Positions 23,256 through 25,289 of a DNA stretch of 25,289 bases are shown here, piece after piece. Both the position numbers and the translations under genes were made by a program. This stretch comes from Actinobacillus sp. (GTDB lineage Bacteria > Pseudomonadota > Gammaproteobacteria > Enterobacterales > Pasteurellaceae), in assembly GCA_020026115.1 (NCBI GenBank), contig JAHHQY010000020.1, positions 1-25,289 of the forward strand. Reading direction: 5' to 3'. Under the pieces are notes generated by a model. It searched no databases. It saw only the letters and a program-made list of their open reading frames with translations, and was not told the origin of the DNA. The number at the start of each line of letters is the position of its first letter. Position 1 is the stretch's first letter.

Positions 23256-24992
23256 ATGTTAAAGAAATGGTTTTTAACCAAAAATGCGTTATTTGCCGTA
23301 AAACCCTTTAGCGCATTGCAAGATAGCTTCCGTGCGGGATATAACAAAAACAATTTATTCCGCGATATGGTTGCGGGGATAACGGTTGGCATTATCGCCA
23401 TTCCGCTCTCTATGGCTTTGGCTATTGCAAGTGGTGTTGCCCCACAACACGGGCTTTATACTGCCATTGTCGCGGGGATTGTGATTGCCCTTTTAGGGGG
23501 TTCTCGTTTTAATATTTCAGGTCCAACTGCGGCTTTTGTGGTTATTTTATATCCGATTACCCAACAGTTTGGTTTAAGTGGGCTTCTTATGGCCACACTG
23601 CTTTCTGGGATTATCTTAGTTTTTATGGCGCTCTTTCGTTTAGGTCGCTTAATTGAATATATCCCTCTTCCCGTAACTCTTGGCTTTACCGCTGGGATTG
23701 GTATTGTAATTGCGACCTTGCAAATTAAAGATTTCTTTGGTTTAGAAATTGCTCAAATGCCATCAACTTATATCGGCAAAGTGCAAACGCTTTTCCATGC
23801 TATGCCTAGCACTAATGTGGCGGATCTTGTTGTGGGAATCATCACATTATTTGTATTAACACAATGGCATCGTCTACGCTTGCCTATTCCGGGTCATTTA
23901 CCTGCGGTCATTGTGGGAACGATTGTCGCCCTTCTTTTTATGCAGTTTGATTTCCATGTTGCGACCATTGGTTCTTCTTTCACTTACACTTTACCTGATG
24001 GTTCAAGTGGTAACGGTATTCCAAGCGTTTTACCTGAATTTATGTTGCCTTGGAACATTCCTAACGCCAATGGCGAAGTGGTTGCTTGGAACTTTAAAAC
24101 CTTACAAGCCTTGTTACCTGCGGCCTTTTCTATGGCAGTTTTAGGGGCGATTGAATCCCTACTTTCCGCTGTGGTTTTGGATAATATGACAGGCACGAAA
24201 CACCATTCTAATAACGAATTATTAGCCCAAGGTATTGGTAATATTGTTTCACCTTTTGCCGGTGGTATTACGGCAACCGCTGCGATTGCACGTTCTACGG
24301 CTAATGTTAAAGCGGGCGGTTTTTCACCTTTTGCGAGCGTGTTCCATTCCTTGTTAGTGCTTTGCGCCGTGTTATTTTTCGCGAAAGCCCTTTCCTATTT
24401 ACCCCTTTCTTCTATGGCTGCCTTGTTGTTAGTGGTGGCATGGAATATGGCTAACGTTGGCCCAATTATTCAATTGATCCGCCGTTCTGGTCGTAATGAA
24501 ATTGCCGTTTTATTCACTTGTATTATTTTAACGGTGGTTTTCGATATGGTGATTGCGATTACTGTGGGCGTATTATTAGCCAGCTTGCTCTTTATCCGCA
24601 CAATTGCTGAAATGACCAAACCGATTGAACAGGCGAAACCGGAAAACTTAAAAGATAGCGCAATTTATCGCATTAGTGGCCCGCTTTTCTTTGCGGCAGC
24701 GGATAATCTCTTTGCAGATTTACACGAAAAAACCAGCACGGAAAACGCGCCGAAAAATATCATTTTACAATGTGATACGGTGACGATTTTAGATGCCGGT
24801 GGCGTGCATGCCTTAATGCGTTTTGTGCAAAATATGTTGCCAAATCAAAAACTTTATATGTGTAATATGCAGTTCCAACCGCTTCGAGCGATTGTGAAAG
24901 CCAAACACACCCCTGAAATTAAAGCTATTATTTTTAGTAAAAATTTAGAACAAGCGCTGAAAAAAATTCAACGTAAAGAAAATATAAGCTAA
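23256..24992 (+). CDS. SulP family inorganic anion transporter with STAS domain
   Basis: The 578-residue protein is an inner-membrane SLC26/SulP transporter; bacterial members carry sulfate, bicarbonate or dicarboxylates. Residues ~30-440 hold about 12-14 hydrophobic segments, starting with DMVAGITVGIIAIPLSMALA and the conserved GLYTAIVAGI and NISGPTAAFVVI motifs. Residues ~465-565 form a STAS domain with ILQCDTVTILDAGGVHALMR, a region that regulates transport. TGGAG lies 10 nt before ATG 23256; a TAGAAT box at 23217-23222 could be its -10. Substrate is unresolved. It converges on rlmC and shares a terminator with it. Confidence 0.93.
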   Translation: MLKKWFLTKNALFAVKPFSALQDSFRAGYNKNNLFRDMVAGITVGIIAIPLSMALAIASGVAPQHGLYTAIVAGIVIALLGGSRFNISGPTAAFVVILYPITQQFGLSGLLMATLLSGIILVFMALFRLGRLIEYIPLPVTLGFTAGIGIVIATLQIKDFFGLEIAQMPSTYIGKVQTLFHAMPSTNVADLVVGIITLFVLTQWHRLRLPIPGHLPAVIVGTIVALLFMQFDFHVATIGSSFTYTLPDGSSGNGIPSVLPEFMLPWNIPNANGEVVAWNFKTLQALLPAAFSMAVLGAIESLLSAVVLDNMTGTKHHSNNELLAQGIGNIVSPFAGGITATAAIARSTANVKAGGFSPFASVFHSLLVLCAVLFFAKALSYLPLSSMAALLLVVAWNMANVGPIIQLIRRSGRNEIAVLFTCIILTVVFDMVIAITVGVLLASLLFIRTIAEMTKPIEQAKPENLKDSAIYRISGPLFFAAADNLFADLHEKTSTENAPKNIILQCDTVTILDAGGVHALMRFVQNMLPNQKLYMCNMQFQPLRAIVKAKHTPEIKAIIFSKNLEQALKKIQRKENIS

Positions 24993-25007
24993 GTTTTCAA
25001 AAAATAA

Positions 25008-25044
25008 AAACTCGCACCGAATTTTCGGCGCGAGTTTTTTTTTA
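25008..25044. terminator. Bidirectional terminator of sulP gene and rlmC, made of two dispersed repeats
   Basis: CTCGCACCGA (25011-25020) and the inverted TCGGCGCGAG (25025-25034) form a 10-bp stem with an ATTT loop and T tracts on both strands. In plus-strand RNA one A-C mismatch interrupts it; in minus-strand RNA the same position is a G-U wobble. Confidence 0.85.
25011..25034. repeat. Inverted pair of dispersed repeats after the sulP gene
   Basis: A variant copy CTCGCACCGA (25011-25020) and a perfect inverted copy TTTCGGCGCGAG (25023-25034) face each other and form the terminator stem. Confidence 0.9.
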
Positions 25045-25289
25045 TTCTTTTCTGACTAAAAGCCCTAACACTTCATAATGTGCCGTATGCGGGAACATAT
25101 CAAAAAGTTGCATTTTGACTAATTCATATTCTGTTAATTCCGCCAAATCTTGCGCCATACTTTTAGCCTGACAGCTTGAATAAACAATGACGCGCGGTTT
25201 TAAACGATTTAAAAATTGCGCCACTTTTTTCCCCACGCCTCGGCGCGGTGGGTTTACAATGACGGCGTCGGGCGTTTTTTCTACTTCAA
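25042..25289 (-). CDS. rlmC: 23S rRNA (uracil-C5)-methyltransferase RlmC, 3' end only
   Basis: Only the last 81 codons are present; the frame stays open to the window edge. RlmC methylates U747 of 23S rRNA using SAM. The fragment contains the VNPPRRGVG motif, VIVYSSC with the catalytic nucleophilic cysteine, and the C-terminal QLFDMFPHTAHYEVLGLL. This matches RlmC (RumB) better than RlmD or TrmA as I remember them. The apparent start at 25236 is an internal GTG (Val) codon, not a start. Confidence 0.85.
   Translation of the reverse strand, partial: EVEKTPDAVIVNPPRRGVGKKVAQFLNRLKPRVIVYSSCQAKSMAQDLAELTEYELVKMQLFDMFPHTAHYEVLGLLVRKE

Overview
The window is chromosomal DNA of an AT-rich member of the Pasteurellaceae. 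The housekeeping proteins point there: KdsD, KdsC, Hsp33, the str operon and the OPT and SulP transporters all read like Haemophilus/Pasteurella homologues. No phage, plasmid, insertion sequence or CRISPR array is visible. The assignment rests on remembered protein families, not on a search.

Layout. 1-54 is the 5' part of tRNA-Pro(UGG) on the minus strand, with a clear promoter. 228-1082 is folD. 1207-2045 is the rplM-rpsI operon on the minus strand with a structured leader, followed by an HdeD-like membrane protein gene and the RNase P RNA gene rnpB (3033-3407, minus). From 3666 to 11175 six genes run in one direction with tiny gaps or overlaps: hemA, a fused hemC-hemD, hemB, hemL, hemE and hemN. 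Together they cover every step from glutamyl-tRNA to protoporphyrinogen IX. kdsD-kdsC (Kdo synthesis) and xseA follow. 14388-18812 is the str operon on the minus strand (rpsL-rpsG-fusA-tuf), then hslR-hslO (Hsp15 and Hsp33). The right end holds an OPT-family transporter, a small cysteine-tailed unknown protein, tRNA-Ser(GGA), a SulP anion transporter and the 3' end of rlmC.

Two things stand out. First, the heme cluster does not look native. HemA, HemC, HemE and HemN carry signature peptides I associate with Bacteroidota, and HemB reads like the zinc-type enzyme of Firmicutes. All of it sits between rnpB and kdsD in a Pasteurellaceae chromosome, so it may be a mosaic, horizontally acquired pathway that restores heme synthesis in a family where some members (H. 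influenzae) have lost it.

Second, a 12-bp word, CTCGCGCCGAAA, occurs nine times perfectly and three more times as a CTCGCACCGA variant. It lies mostly just past gene 3' ends, and two sites form terminator stems from inverted copies. The canonical Pasteurellaceae uptake word AAGTGCGGT occurs only once and ACAAGCGGT not at all. The repeat behaves as DNA uptake sequences do and may be an undescribed uptake dialect.

Smaller observations are a nine-copy ATAA microsatellite between xseA and tuf, hairpins between str operon genes, phased T-tracts upstream of rnpB, and palindromes upstream of hemA and of the OPT gene.
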